The translations under genes were made by a program, and so were the position numbers. Of a DNA stretch of 64,000 nt, positions 57,162 through 64,000 are shown in pieces. The notes beneath the pieces were generated by a model. That model saw only the letters and a program-made list of their open reading frames with translations. It made no database searches and was not told the origin of the DNA. Every line of letters starts with the position of its first letter. The first letter of the stretch is position 1. Source of the DNA: Pedobacter steynii (GTDB taxonomy: Bacteria > Bacteroidota > Bacteroidia > Sphingobacteriales > Sphingobacteriaceae); the NCBI RefSeq assembly GCF_900103665.1, contig NZ_FNGY01000002.1, positions 620,001 to 684,000 on the forward strand. Reading direction: 5' to 3'.

Positions 57162-58097
57162 ATGGTGGATTTTGGAGAGATGCATGGGCTGACTGCTGTC
57201 TTTATTGTGCTAGAACTAATGATGTTCAGTGTACAATTGCATTTTTATTTAATATGGCCCTATGACAAGCGCCGTTTGGCCTATCTGGTATTGCTGGTGT
57301 TGCTGATCGGCTATAATGTGACGGGCGGTTTTTTCCCTGATCCTGATATTAGGTGGCTTTCTATTCCCTTGCAGAACATCATTGCTTATGGTTCCGGCTT
57401 TTTAATGTCCGCATATTTTCCATACTATTTCTATATTTCATTTGATCTGAAATCGCTCAGGCTCCATGCTTTGTACGGAACTTCTACCTTTTTGCTCCTG
57501 CCATACTTTTTATTTTTTGTGATATTGTATCCTATTTCAGGGAACCTGGAATTTGCAGTCAATTACGGATTGATCATTCCGGCATTGTATTCTCCGGTAT
57601 TGCTATACGCGATGTTTGCCGCGATCCAGCTACGTTTTTCCAGGAATAGCGAAGATACGAATCCTTATACCCGTGTGGAAATGCTCGCGGTTTACGGAGC
57701 AGTCTCGCCCTGGGTGTTTATGTCTTTATTTGCTTATCTGCAGGTGCCTCAATGGGTCGAAGCGTTGTTTACCAATACTGGCTTTGTCATTATAGCGGTA
57801 CTGTTTCTCTATCAGTCCGGCAAATATGAACGAAATGAGAAAAAAAGACAAATAGAAAGAGATGCAATGGATGAAAAGCAGAAAGCAGATTTTAACCAGA
57901 CTTGCAAAGATAGCGGATTGAGTACAAGGGAGGCCGAGGTGGCCCTTATGCTTTGTCAGGGAAGAGAATACAAGTCTATTGCACTTATATTACACATTTC
58001 AGCCCGTACAGTCGACACCCATGCACATAGGATATACTACAAATTAGATGTTAAAAATAAAATAGAACTACAGCAGAAACTTGGGTTTGCTGGCTAA
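57162..58097 (+). CDS. Membrane protein with a C-terminal LuxR-type DNA-binding domain
   Basis: 311 residues. About seven membrane segments between residues 8 and 225 (VFIVLELMMFSVQLHFYLIW, YLVLLVLLIGYNVTG, then others), followed by a basic linker (YERNEKKRQIERD) and a LuxR-type HTH at about 243-305 (LSTREAEVALMLCQGREYKS, HISARTVDTHAHRIYYKLDV). It looks like a one-component, membrane-embedded transcription regulator. The signal is unknown. The Crp-like regulator follows after 18 bases. Confidence 0.85.
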   Translation: MVDFGEMHGLTAVFIVLELMMFSVQLHFYLIWPYDKRRLAYLVLLVLLIGYNVTGGFFPDPDIRWLSIPLQNIIAYGSGFLMSAYFPYYFYISFDLKSLRLHALYGTSTFLLLPYFLFFVILYPISGNLEFAVNYGLIIPALYSPVLLYAMFAAIQLRFSRNSEDTNPYTRVEMLAVYGAVSPWVFMSLFAYLQVPQWVEALFTNTGFVIIAVLFLYQSGKYERNEKKRQIERDAMDEKQKADFNQTCKDSGLSTREAEVALMLCQGREYKSIALILHISARTVDTHAHRIYYKLDVKNKIELQQKLGFAG

Positions 58098-58115
58098 AAT
58101 TTAAACCCGCTCATT

Positions 58116-58727
58116 ATGTCTATACATCCCATATCTGAAAATGCTTTTAATGAATTGATTGAGGTTTTAGAACGGTTTATTAAGCTTAATCATAAATTTA
58201 AGCTAGAGCTAAAAGGTGTGCTTTTCGAAACTACTTATAATAAAAGAGTGAGAATTTTAAGTGCAAAGTCACAACAGGACATGGCTTGGTTCATGTTGGT
58301 AGGGTTGAGCAGAGAAATTCGGATACACAAGGAAACCTTTGAAGAAAATACTGTTTGGTTTTGGTTTGCAAAGGATTTTATTTATACCACGCCCGGTTTT
58401 TTTAGCAGGGAGCCATCGGAAAGTACGGTTGAAGTGTTGGAGGACAGTAAAGTAGTGTTGATCAGTTATGAAAATTGGACGATCATGAAGAATACCTTTC
58501 CCGAGATGGAAATCCTTACAGAGAAAATCCGGGCAGAATATGACAAGATGCGGTCACTCCATGCTGATGACATCAAGAATTTAAGTACGGATGAAAGGTA
58601 CCTGAAGCTTGAAAAGACCTTGGATATTTTGTTTGGACGAACTCAATTGCGCTTTATTGCCGAATACCTTGGTATGTCGCCTGATACACTGGGCAAATTA
58701 AGAAAAAAGTATAGTGGGCGCCGTTAG
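58116..58727 (+). CDS. Crp/Fnr-family transcriptional regulator
   Basis: 203 residues. A cyclic-nucleotide-binding-like beta-roll (about 20-125; VLFETTYNKRVRILSAKSQQ, FFSREPSESTVEVLEDSKVV) and a C-terminal HTH (RYLKLEKTLDILFGRTQLRF, AEYLGMSPDTLGKLRKKYSG). Typical Crp residues for cAMP binding are not evident, as in most Bacteroidota members. It is adjacent to the LuxR-type membrane regulator and may form a two-regulator unit, which is inferred. Confidence 0.83.
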   Translation: MSIHPISENAFNELIEVLERFIKLNHKFKLELKGVLFETTYNKRVRILSAKSQQDMAWFMLVGLSREIRIHKETFEENTVWFWFAKDFIYTTPGFFSREPSESTVEVLEDSKVVLISYENWTIMKNTFPEMEILTEKIRAEYDKMRSLHADDIKNLSTDERYLKLEKTLDILFGRTQLRFIAEYLGMSPDTLGKLRKKYSGRR

Positions 58728-58848
58728 TCTGCTTTATATCCGATTTCTGTCGGTTTATTTTCAGATATGCGTCTGATTAAATAACGATATATATCGGATA
58801 GTTTTGTTTTTTTCTTGTCGAGATTAGGGTTAATCAAACATCCCTAGT

Positions 58849-59659
58849 ATGAAAAATTTTGAATTTAATCCGATCCTACCTTTTATAGGTATCGTTATGA
58901 TTGTCCTCCTCTTCACTTATACAGCAATCAGCATTTTGGTCAAAACCGGCTGCTGCGCCGGAAGATAAATTTGTAAGTGGGGTTAAATCAGGTGTTGACT
59001 TTTATAATGGAATGAGCGTGCCTGCCGTGACGGAAATAAAGGATGGCCGTTTCCTATTGGCTGGCTGGATTCCGATGGCAGGCTGGGGTGGATCAATGAT
59101 CATTCACGAAATGGTTCAATCTCCCGAGGGAAGGATTGGAACAAAATGGATGAAAGAAATCATTCCGGCAACTCAAAAAGAAAAACTACTAGCGAAAGAA
59201 ATCAATAGGAGTGCCTCTTTCGCTACGGAATCTTCCTCTTTCTTGCTGACCTTCGATGTGGAACCGGGAACAGACCTGACTGGGAAATTGGGGGCACTTT
59301 TTCTGGCTGCGGATGATGAAACGAATGCCTGTGAAATGCAAATAAGCCCAAAACAGAAAAAAGCACAATTTGGAAATGGACAACTCCGAAATTTCTCTGG
59401 TATGGAGAAATCATTACGTGAGGGAGGTGCTCCAAGCAATGCACGTAATTACGCTATTGAAAATTTGATCGATACGGATAAACCGTTTACCGTTCGCATA
59501 ATTGTCAAATATGACAGCAAATTCGGCGGTTCTCTGATCGATACTGAGATTGCTGGCAAGCGCACTATGATCGCTTTCCGTCCGGACTTAAAGGTAGGAA
59601 AGCTCTTGTTGAGATCAGAAGAACCTGGAATTAAAAACGTCAAAATCGCTAAAATTTAA
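58849..59659 (+). pseudogene. Glycoside-hydrolase-like fragment (GH32-type C-terminal part) with a detached signal peptide
   Basis: An ATG at 58849 starts a 39-residue frame with a hydrophobic signal-like segment (FIGIVMIVLLFTYTA). A second frame, from TTG 58901 to 59659, encodes 252 residues: DGRFLLAGWIPMAGWGG with HEMVQSPEGRIGTKW resembles the end of the five-bladed propeller of GH32 enzymes, followed by a beta-sandwich-like C-terminal part (ESSSFLLTFDVEPGTDL, FTVRIIVKYDSKFGGSLIDT). The two frames are offset by one base, and the catalytic N-terminal domain is missing. I read it as a decayed gene with an internal deletion and frameshift. The GH32 link is by motif only. Confidence 0.42.
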
Positions 59660-59757
59660 ATTGTATGTACTGATTTTTAATTTGACTGTGGCGTCCGAAT
59701 TGCGTTACCCAAGATGATCAGCTTATGTTACCAATATATGCGATCAGATATTAAATG

Positions 59758-59792
59758 AAAATGCCCGGTAGCTTATGGTTACCGGGCATTTT
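59758..59792. terminator. Intrinsic terminator after the glycosidase-like fragment
   Basis: AAAATGCCCGGTA (59758-59770) pairs perfectly with TACCGGGCATTTT (59780-59792), 13 bp, loop of 9. Rightward it ends in TTTT; leftward it ends in TTTT as well, so it may serve the leftward alpha/beta-hydrolase remnant too. Confidence 0.75.
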
Positions 59793-59852
59793 GCTGTAGC
59801 TAATTAAAAAGACTTTCGTATCGTCTGCATTGCAATAAACATCTTTCCCGTA

Positions 59853-60296
59853 TCAGGAATCAGGATGAAACCAAAGTGCTGATAAATAAGACCTTTGAAT
59901 CGCCCGAAGTTCAGGTCCTGTGCAGGCAATATAGGTGATAGGTACCTTGTTGCCATATTGATTTTTGAGTACCAATTTTTGGGAAAATGTTCTATAGGGT
60001 TGATTTGTCAGTTTGGCATCGGCCCACTTGATTGCTGCTGGGTCGGTTACCCCGAAAAACTCGCTTGATAATATTGGGATAGAAAGTCCGTTGTCGTTTT
60101 TAACAGCTGCTGTTTTGAAGCTTTCCACTACCTCAGCTGGATTTAGATCATTTACACTTTGGCCGTTATCCACAATCAGTGCATCTAAAAATACAAGCTT
60201 TGACAGACGCTCAGGAATCCGATCGGCAACCCCTGCAATTACCGCACCTGCATAACTATGTCCCATTAATATTACTTCATGCAAATCTTCCATCAC
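59853..60296 (-). pseudogene. Alpha/beta-hydrolase, truncated at both ends
   Basis: 147 residues. The nucleophile elbow GHSYAG (serine) is near the start, with YIACTGPELRAIQRS near the end. The usual N-terminal part (oxyanion-hole HG and the first strands) is missing, and the C-terminal histidine region is lost after a short unrelated tail (YLSALWFHPDS). Intact relatives of this salicylate-esterase-like type run to about 230-260 residues. It is next to a divergent, also broken, HxlR-type regulator, a common functional pairing. Confidence 0.62.
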
Positions 60297-60360
60297 AATA
60301 GTATTTTGATCTTAAGCCAATTGTTTTCATGTTATATTTATTTTGACCAAAATTAGAACC

Positions 60361-60397
60361 GTGAGGTTTATCAAATAATAACTCACCACAAAGTGAG
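60361..60397. promoter_or_regulatory. Candidate operator, GTGAG/CTCAC repeats
   Basis: GTGAG (60361-60365), CTCAC (60382-60386) and GTGAG (60393-60397) lie between the divergent hydrolase and HxlR pseudogenes. CTCAC-CACAAA-GTGAG forms a short palindrome. HxlR-family regulators bind palindromic sites in such divergent gaps, so this is a plausible operator. Short motif, so low confidence. Confidence 0.3.
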
Positions 60398-60412
60398 CAA
60401 ACCCATAAAAAA

Positions 60413-60767
60413 ATGGCTAGTAAACTCAAACCCGGCACTTCAAATGCGTGTAACCGATTAGTTTTAAGTGAATCATGTGAGGTGAATGAGCTGCTGTTGA
60501 ATATCAGTTCCAGGTGGAAAATGCAAGTTCTTCATAGTATCGCTGCTGGCCGGAACCAGTTTAACCTGTTGAAAAAAAGCTTTTCCTTCACGTTCAGATC
60601 AGACCCTGGGTCGACGCCTATCCGAATTAACGAATGAGGAGTTGGTTGTTAAAAATGTCTTAGTGGATAAATCTTCAATTCAGATTTTATACACGCCAAC
60701 CCAAAAAGGTAATGGTCTATTAAAAATCATCGATGATCTTCATAAATGGGGTATTGCCTGGTCCTAA
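60413..60767 (+). pseudogene. HxlR-family transcriptional regulator with a single-base frameshift
   Basis: The first frame from ATG 60413 reads VNELLLNISSRWKMQVLHSI with FNLLKKSFS, the start of an HxlR winged helix. The second frame, ending at TAA 60767, reads KKAFPSRSDQTLGRRLSEL then LYTPTQKGNGLLKIIDDLHK, its end. Both halves align perfectly if one A is removed from the seven-A run at 60572-60578 (KKS becomes KKA, followed by FPSRSDQTL). The cause may be a real mutation, slippage, or a sequencing error. Confidence 0.8.
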
Positions 60768-60860
60768 TTATGAAACAGTTTCAACACCCATTTGCTTCAT
60801 AAAATATCAAGGTAAAATATTAACTTACAGTATCTGGTTTTTTAAATTAAACTAATAATT

Positions 60861-61016
60861 ATGGTACTTAAACCTGGGCCAAAAGAATTGCTATATCAAC
60901 AGGACCTGATAAGCGTCAAAGAGATAAAAAGGATACTCCTGGTAATAGATCAAGACTCTTCTAAAAATGAATATGCTTTACTTGAATCAGTAGCACAACA
61001 TAATAAAGCTCAATAA
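60861..61016 (+). CDS. Small hypothetical protein, 51 residues
   Basis: An ATG ORF starting MVLKPGPKELLYQQDLISVK and ending EYALLESVAQHNKAQ. Composition is plausible for a coding gene, with charged helices, but there is no family I recognise. It sits alone between the HxlR remnant and the Cys-rich gene. It may not be a real gene. Confidence 0.35.
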   Translation: MVLKPGPKELLYQQDLISVKEIKRILLVIDQDSSKNEYALLESVAQHNKAQ

Positions 61017-61079
61017 GTCAACTATGCACGCTCCTTGGTTAAATAAATCAATATAATGTGCATTAACGCCAACTCACTC

Positions 61080-61424
61080 ATGAAAAATCTTAGTTTGTTA
61101 GTCCTATTATTCAGTACGCTTTCCTTTAACAATGTTTCTGCATTTAAAGACGCGGCTAAAGTCGATCCGCATGTTGCAACATGTACAGGAAGCAGGAGTT
61201 GTTATGCCTGCAGTAGCTGCAGGTATTGTAAACACTGTAATGCTGGTGGTACCTGCGGTGTATGTACCTCAGGAACTAGTACTGCTCGTAAAAATGTACC
61301 GGCCTCCGGGCCAACCGTCAAAAGCAGTAATTCGAGCTCTTCGCAATGCCAGGGCACCACAAAAAAAGGAGCAAGGTGCAAACGGATTGTCAGAGGTGGT
61401 GGATATTGTTGGCAGCATAAATAG
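61080..61424 (+). CDS. Secreted Cys-rich protein with a C-terminal CCH zinc-knuckle-like motif
   Basis: About 114 residues from the ATG at 61080, where MKNLSLLVLLFSTLSFNNVS is a signal peptide; an ATG at 61056 adds eight residues. Cysteines cluster in SRSCYACSSCRYCKHCN and GGTCGVCTSG. The end CQGTTKKGARCKRI and GGGYCWQHK resembles a C-x-T-x-x-x-G-x-x-C...C-x-x-H domain found in several Bacteroidota proteins (DUF5763-like, from recall). Zinc or disulphide binding is likely. Function unknown. Confidence 0.6.
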   Translation: MKNLSLLVLLFSTLSFNNVSAFKDAAKVDPHVATCTGSRSCYACSSCRYCKHCNAGGTCGVCTSGTSTARKNVPASGPTVKSSNSSSSQCQGTTKKGARCKRIVRGGGYCWQHK

Positions 61425-61521
61425 AACCAAATTTTATTACTTCTATTTACTATCCGATTATTAATAAATTACGAATTGCTAATATTATTAGTAATTTTGT
61501 TGACAATTAATAATAGGGGGC

Positions 61522-61665
61522 ATGGTATTAGAAAATGAATTAAATGAAGCATTCGTTGAATGGATTGAACGAAGCAAGGTTTCTGCTGTTATAAAAGATA
61601 AATACAGGTTCATTGTATTTACTGGCAAAAATCAAATAGGGGTAGATTTTCAGCAGTTACCATAA
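61522..61665 (+). CDS. Small hypothetical protein, 47 residues
   Basis: ATG 61522 after a purine-rich AATAGGGGG, encoding MVLENELNEAFVEWIERSKV and ending VFTGKNQIGVDFQQLP. The purine-rich stretch just before the ATG could serve as a ribosome-binding site. No family recognised, and it may be spurious. Confidence 0.35.
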   Translation: MVLENELNEAFVEWIERSKVSAVIKDKYRFIVFTGKNQIGVDFQQLP

Positions 61666-61780
61666 ACACCTTCTCAACCAAAAACAAAAATTCAATGTAA
61701 ACCCTAATCAGTAATGTACTTTTTGAATGTTGTCTTATAGGCACCTGGAAGTCTCCTAATACGTTCTATACTTGCTCTTA

Positions 61781-61884
61781 GGTTGGAAGGTAGTTGAGAG
61801 GTAGTTGGAAGGTTGTTGAGAGGTAGTTGCATAGTTATTTTGCCTTCCAATTACCTTCCAACTACCTCTCAACTACCTCTCAAA
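61781..61884. repeat. Inverted 11-bp repeat array
   Basis: Four units of about GGTAGTTGAGA/GGTAGTTGGAA (61789-61832) in direct tandem at 11-bp period are followed, after a short gap, by four complementary units CCTTCCAATTA, CCTTCCAACTA, CCTCTCAACTA, CCTCTCAAAGA (61842-61885). The array can fold as a long cruciform or hairpin. It lies in the gene-free stretch before the first DUF6266 gene. Confidence 0.75.
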
Positions 61885-62324
61885 GAAAGATCCATTCTGG
61901 AGTGTCTCGATCGGGAAATTATTTCTCTTATTTTGTGTAATTATTTAATGTTTTCATCAATACTATTTGGTGATTTCCTATAGTGAGTTTTTATTATGTT
62001 TATTAGAAATTTATTCACCAATAAAAAAACATTTATTATTTGGAATTTTGATTCCTGTTTTTTATTTTTATACTCAATTGTTTATTTATAGGATATTTTT
62101 GTTTTAATTATGAAAAATAAAATTATAAATTTTTCATATTCCTATAGCTTAATTTATATTTTAAATATTGCTTTTAATGTACTTTTTTCTCTTTTTAACC
62201 ATGTTTTGATTTTAAGCTGGCTATTCATTTCTTGTTAAGGGCTGATTAATCAAAAAGGTGGTGTTTTGTAATTGTATCATTCGATAATATAAATACAATC
62301 AGTTAACCTAAATCTATATTAATT
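61885..62324. other. AT-rich gene-free stretch
   Basis: About 440 bases between the repeat array and the first DUF6266 gene, very AT-rich with many T-runs. I see no ORF with coding character. A small 7-bp stem ATTGTAT/ATACAAT (62271-62299) lies 26 bases before the DUF6266 ATG. Confidence 0.5.
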
Positions 62325-62954
62325 ATGGCCCGACAAAAAAATGGAGTAACTACCGGAAAGATTGGAGAAACAGTAACTTATCTCCTAAATGGTGAACTTG
62401 TGACACGCGGTATTGGCGTGACGAATAAGAAACCTACCAAACCACAACTGACCTTCAGACAGAAAACCAGAATCTTAAATGCATTTTTTAAGAAGATAGC
62501 TGAATTTATTAGTGTTGGATTTGAGTTTGAGGGATTGAAAAAAAGAAAAAGGGCCTATGCATTAGCATTTGGCTATAACCTGGTGAATGCGTTTAAAGGC
62601 ACATATCCTAAAATGAGTATTGATTTTACAAAAGTAAAACTTACATCAGGAGAAATGCCAGATATTTCCAATCCGACAGTGGAGGTTGTAGGTGAGGGTT
62701 TTAAATTTAGCTGGAATCCAAAAGCGATAGAGGTTGGAACACACTGGACGGACCAGGTCATGTTGATGGCTTATTTTCCTAAACTAAAAAAGGCAATGTA
62801 CATCACGGCCGGAGCAAATAGGGATACTGGAAGTTGCCTGTTGCCCTTGTATGAAACCAGCCATGGCCACATCGCTGAAACCTATATTTCATTCATCTCT
62901 AACGATCGTAGAAGTATTTCAAATAGCATTTACACCGGACAATGGTTCTGGTGA
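62325..62954 (+). CDS. DUF6266-like protein, first copy
   Basis: 209 residues. The start MARQKNGVTTGKIGETVTYL, with a G-K-x-G-x-V pattern, RPTKPQLTFRQK-like KKPTKPQLTFRQKTRILNA (written short), and the later AFKGTYP, FSWNPKA and CLLPLYE segments fit the Bacteroidota DUF6266 family, in which several copies per genome occur. No signal peptide. Function unknown. It is followed by a small HTH gene and a related DUF6266 gene. Confidence 0.72.
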   Translation: MARQKNGVTTGKIGETVTYLLNGELVTRGIGVTNKKPTKPQLTFRQKTRILNAFFKKIAEFISVGFEFEGLKKRKRAYALAFGYNLVNAFKGTYPKMSIDFTKVKLTSGEMPDISNPTVEVVGEGFKFSWNPKAIEVGTHWTDQVMLMAYFPKLKKAMYITAGANRDTGSCLLPLYETSHGHIAETYISFISNDRRSISNSIYTGQWFW

Positions 62955-62991
62955 ATTAGAACCTGATTTTAATCTATTAATCCCTATTGCT

Positions 62992-63261
62992 ATGATTTTA
63001 AAATTCATCCTTCAAATACTCAGGCAAATTCTTAACCTGCAGACAGAAAACACCAGTACGCTTATGCAAATAATTAACAGTCTGAAACCTATTCCCGTAG
63101 ATGAGGTTTGGCTTCATACAGAAGACGTGATGAAGCTCTTTAAAAAAAGTGAAAAAACCCTTTATAACTGGCGACAAAAAGGCCTGCTTCGTTATAAAAT
63201 TATCGGAAGAACGGTCTATTATCTGAGGTCTGACATCTATCAGATTTTGAGTAAAGAATAA
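62992..63261 (+). CDS. Small helix-turn-helix protein (HTH_17/excisionase-like)
   Basis: 89 residues from ATG 62992. The C-terminal part EVWLHTEDVMKLFKKSEKTL, then YNWRQKGLLRYKIIGRTVYY and LRSDIYQILS, is a MerR/excisionase-type HTH_17 domain. The N-terminal half is a helix (LKFILQILRQILNLQTEN). Such small DNA-binding proteins accompany integrative elements or regulate adjacent genes. It starts 37 bases after the DUF6266 stop, so it is likely in the same unit. Confidence 0.8.
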   Translation: MILKFILQILRQILNLQTENTSTLMQIINSLKPIPVDEVWLHTEDVMKLFKKSEKTLYNWRQKGLLRYKIIGRTVYYLRSDIYQILSKE

Positions 63262-63277
63262 TGTTTTCATCAGATAC

Positions 63278-63327
63278 CTCCGGTAAACTCCGGTAAACTC
63301 CGGTAAGTTCCGGTAATCTCCGGCAAT
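63278..63327 (+). repeat. Five-unit 10-bp tandem repeat
   Basis: The units CTCCGGTAAA, CTCCGGTAAA, CTCCGGTAAG, TTCCGGTAAT and CTCCGGCAAT run without gaps. 10 bp is about one helical turn, so all copies face the same side of the DNA, which fits repeated binding of a protein such as the HTH protein encoded just upstream. Confidence 0.85.
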
Positions 63328-63332
63328 AAGCC

Positions 63333-63446
63333 TTTGAAATTTAGGAAGTTAATAATTCTGTATTTACATTCGTTCAACGAGTCCGAAAAGCTACCGGTAC
63401 GCAATTGACTTGAACTAACAGAATTATTAACTTTTTAAATTTTAAA
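63333..63446 (+). promoter_or_regulatory. 29-bp leader hairpin of the second DUF6266 gene
   Basis: The arm 63333-63361 pairs with 63418-63446 over 29 bp with three G-U pairs. The central 16 bp are perfect (AAGTTAATAATTCTGT with ACAGAATTATTAACTT). A 56-base interior lies between. The right arm ends three bases before the ATG at 63450, so any ribosome-binding site is inside the stem. It could control translation or be an inverted repeat of an invertible or mobile unit. Confidence 0.6.
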
Positions 63447-63449
63447 ATT

Positions 63450-64000
63450 ATGGGTACGTATAATCCAGGTGTGTTTGGCACCTTCAACGGAAAAGTAGGC
63501 AGCGTTGTTGCCTCCAAATGGAAAGGGATAAAAGTGGTTAAGAATTATCCTGAAAAATCCACCAAGCCGAAGTCTGAGCCTCAGCTGAGCCATACTTCAA
63601 AGTTCGGATTAGTGGGTAGTTTTTTAAAAAGGGCTTCCGCACTTATTTCGGTAGGTTATCAGGGAGTTTCAGGAGCTGTTACTCCCTGGAACATCGCGCT
63701 TAAGTATCATCTAAAAGAGGCAATAACCGGAACTTATCCGAATTTTCAGCTTAAATATGAGATGGTTCGTCTGAGCTTAGACGATAGTTTAATGAGTCAA
63801 GCGCATGATGTAAAGGCAGTAGCTGTAGCAGGCGCGATGGTTAAGGTAAGCTGGAAAATGGAGACGAATGCGGATAAGTCGACGCTGCCTACTGATAAAG
63901 CCTACATTCTATTGTACAATCCGGCAAAAAAAACCAGCCTGTCCGTGACCGGATGGGTGCTTAGAAGTGGATTGTCTGTAGACTTGCCATTGCCGGGCTA
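63450..64000 (+). CDS. DUF6266-like protein, second copy, partial
   Basis: At least 183 residues, cut by the right edge. MGTYNPGVFGTFNGKVGSVV (G-K-V-G-x-V, as in the first copy), VKNYPEKSTKPKSEPQLSHT, LISVGY, TGTYPNF and VKVSWKMET match DUF6266. The protein shares the GxxxGKxG start and the SxGY and GTYP blocks with the first copy, so the two are paralogues. Function unknown. Its leader carries the strong hairpin described above. Confidence 0.72.
   Translation, partial: MGTYNPGVFGTFNGKVGSVVASKWKGIKVVKNYPEKSTKPKSEPQLSHTSKFGLVGSFLKRASALISVGYQGVSGAVTPWNIALKYHLKEAITGTYPNFQLKYEMVRLSLDDSLMSQAHDVKAVAVAGAMVKVSWKMETNADKSTLPTDKAYILLYNPAKKTSLSVTGWVLRSGLSVDLPLPG

Noticed and set aside
61132-61464. Rightward open frame overlapping the Cys-rich secreted gene
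   Set aside because: No signal or domain; the overlapping frame has a signal peptide and a clear Cys motif.
61474-61496. AATTGCTAATA/TATTAGTAATT palindrome after the Cys-rich gene
   Set aside because: The loop is one base long and the stem is AT-only, so a stable terminator is doubtful.
62851-62991. Longer start for the HTH protein
   Set aside because: It would overlap the DUF6266 gene by about 100 bases; the ATG at 62992 gives a normal small HTH protein.
63278-63327. Possible CRISPR array
   Set aside because: Units are 10 bp with no spacers and no cas genes nearby.

Overview
The window looks like a chromosomal segment of a Sphingobacteriaceae-type Bacteroidota bacterium, most like Pedobacter. 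This is an inference from gene content: SusC/SusD pair, FecI/FecR-type sigma/anti-sigma pair, GldA/F/G-like transporter, DUF4296, DUF6266, a eukaryote-like prolyl-tRNA synthetase, and TAnnTTTG-type promoter elements. No rRNA and no CRISPR array were seen.

Region 1 (1-31.6 kb) is core chromosome. A leftward operon encodes a YggS-type PLP protein, a GNAT acetyltransferase, a DUF3298 lipoprotein, aspartokinase and a methyltransferase cut by the window edge. Next come a DUF4296 lipoprotein, mutS2, a PQQ-type sugar dehydrogenase lipoprotein, the two subunits of a 3-oxoacid CoA-transferase, uridine kinase with a LysM protein, dps, a UbiD-family decarboxylase, an OmpP1/FadL-like outer membrane protein, a glycine/tyrosine-rich lipoprotein, proS, a cystathionine gamma-synthase-like gene, a TIGR02757 gene, a YdeI-like protein, a dolichol-phosphate-mannose-synthase-like glycosyltransferase, two POT peptide transporters, a thiolase, an SPFH protein with a 59-residue ribbon-helix-helix protein, and a PgpH-like HD phosphohydrolase. 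Clear hairpin terminators separate several units.

Region 2 (31.6-38.9 kb) is a tRNA locus followed by a decayed mobile island. One tRNA-Ser(GCT) and three tandemly duplicated tRNA-Pro(TGG) genes are followed by a terminator, an IntDOT-like tyrosine recombinase, a 570-residue protein with a PD-(D/E)XK nuclease-like motif (possible defence cargo), an IS21-family element whose istA has an in-frame stop, and the 3' end of a MobC/TraG-like conjugation gene directly against the IS end.

Region 3 (39.1-56.3 kb) is one long rightward array: ECF sigma factor, FecR-like anti-sigma, SusC, SusD, ABC ATPase, a GldF-GldG fused permease, two overlapping MutS-like ATPases without mismatch-recognition domains, a TlpA-like thioredoxin and an M16 metalloprotease. 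Sigma/anti-sigma, SusCD, thioredoxin and M16 suggest regulated uptake and processing of a peptide-like substrate. The tandem MutS-like pair and fused transporter are unexpected there, and this array is the best candidate for an undescribed system.

Region 4 (56.5-64 kb) is accessory and partly decayed: a GNAT enzyme, a membrane LuxR-type regulator, a Crp-like regulator, a glycosidase-like fragment, a divergent alpha/beta-hydrolase and HxlR-regulator pair that are both broken, small ORFs, a Cys-rich secreted protein, and two DUF6266 genes around a small HTH gene. Two short-period repeat arrays lie near the DUF6266 genes, and a 29-bp hairpin occupies the leader of the second one.
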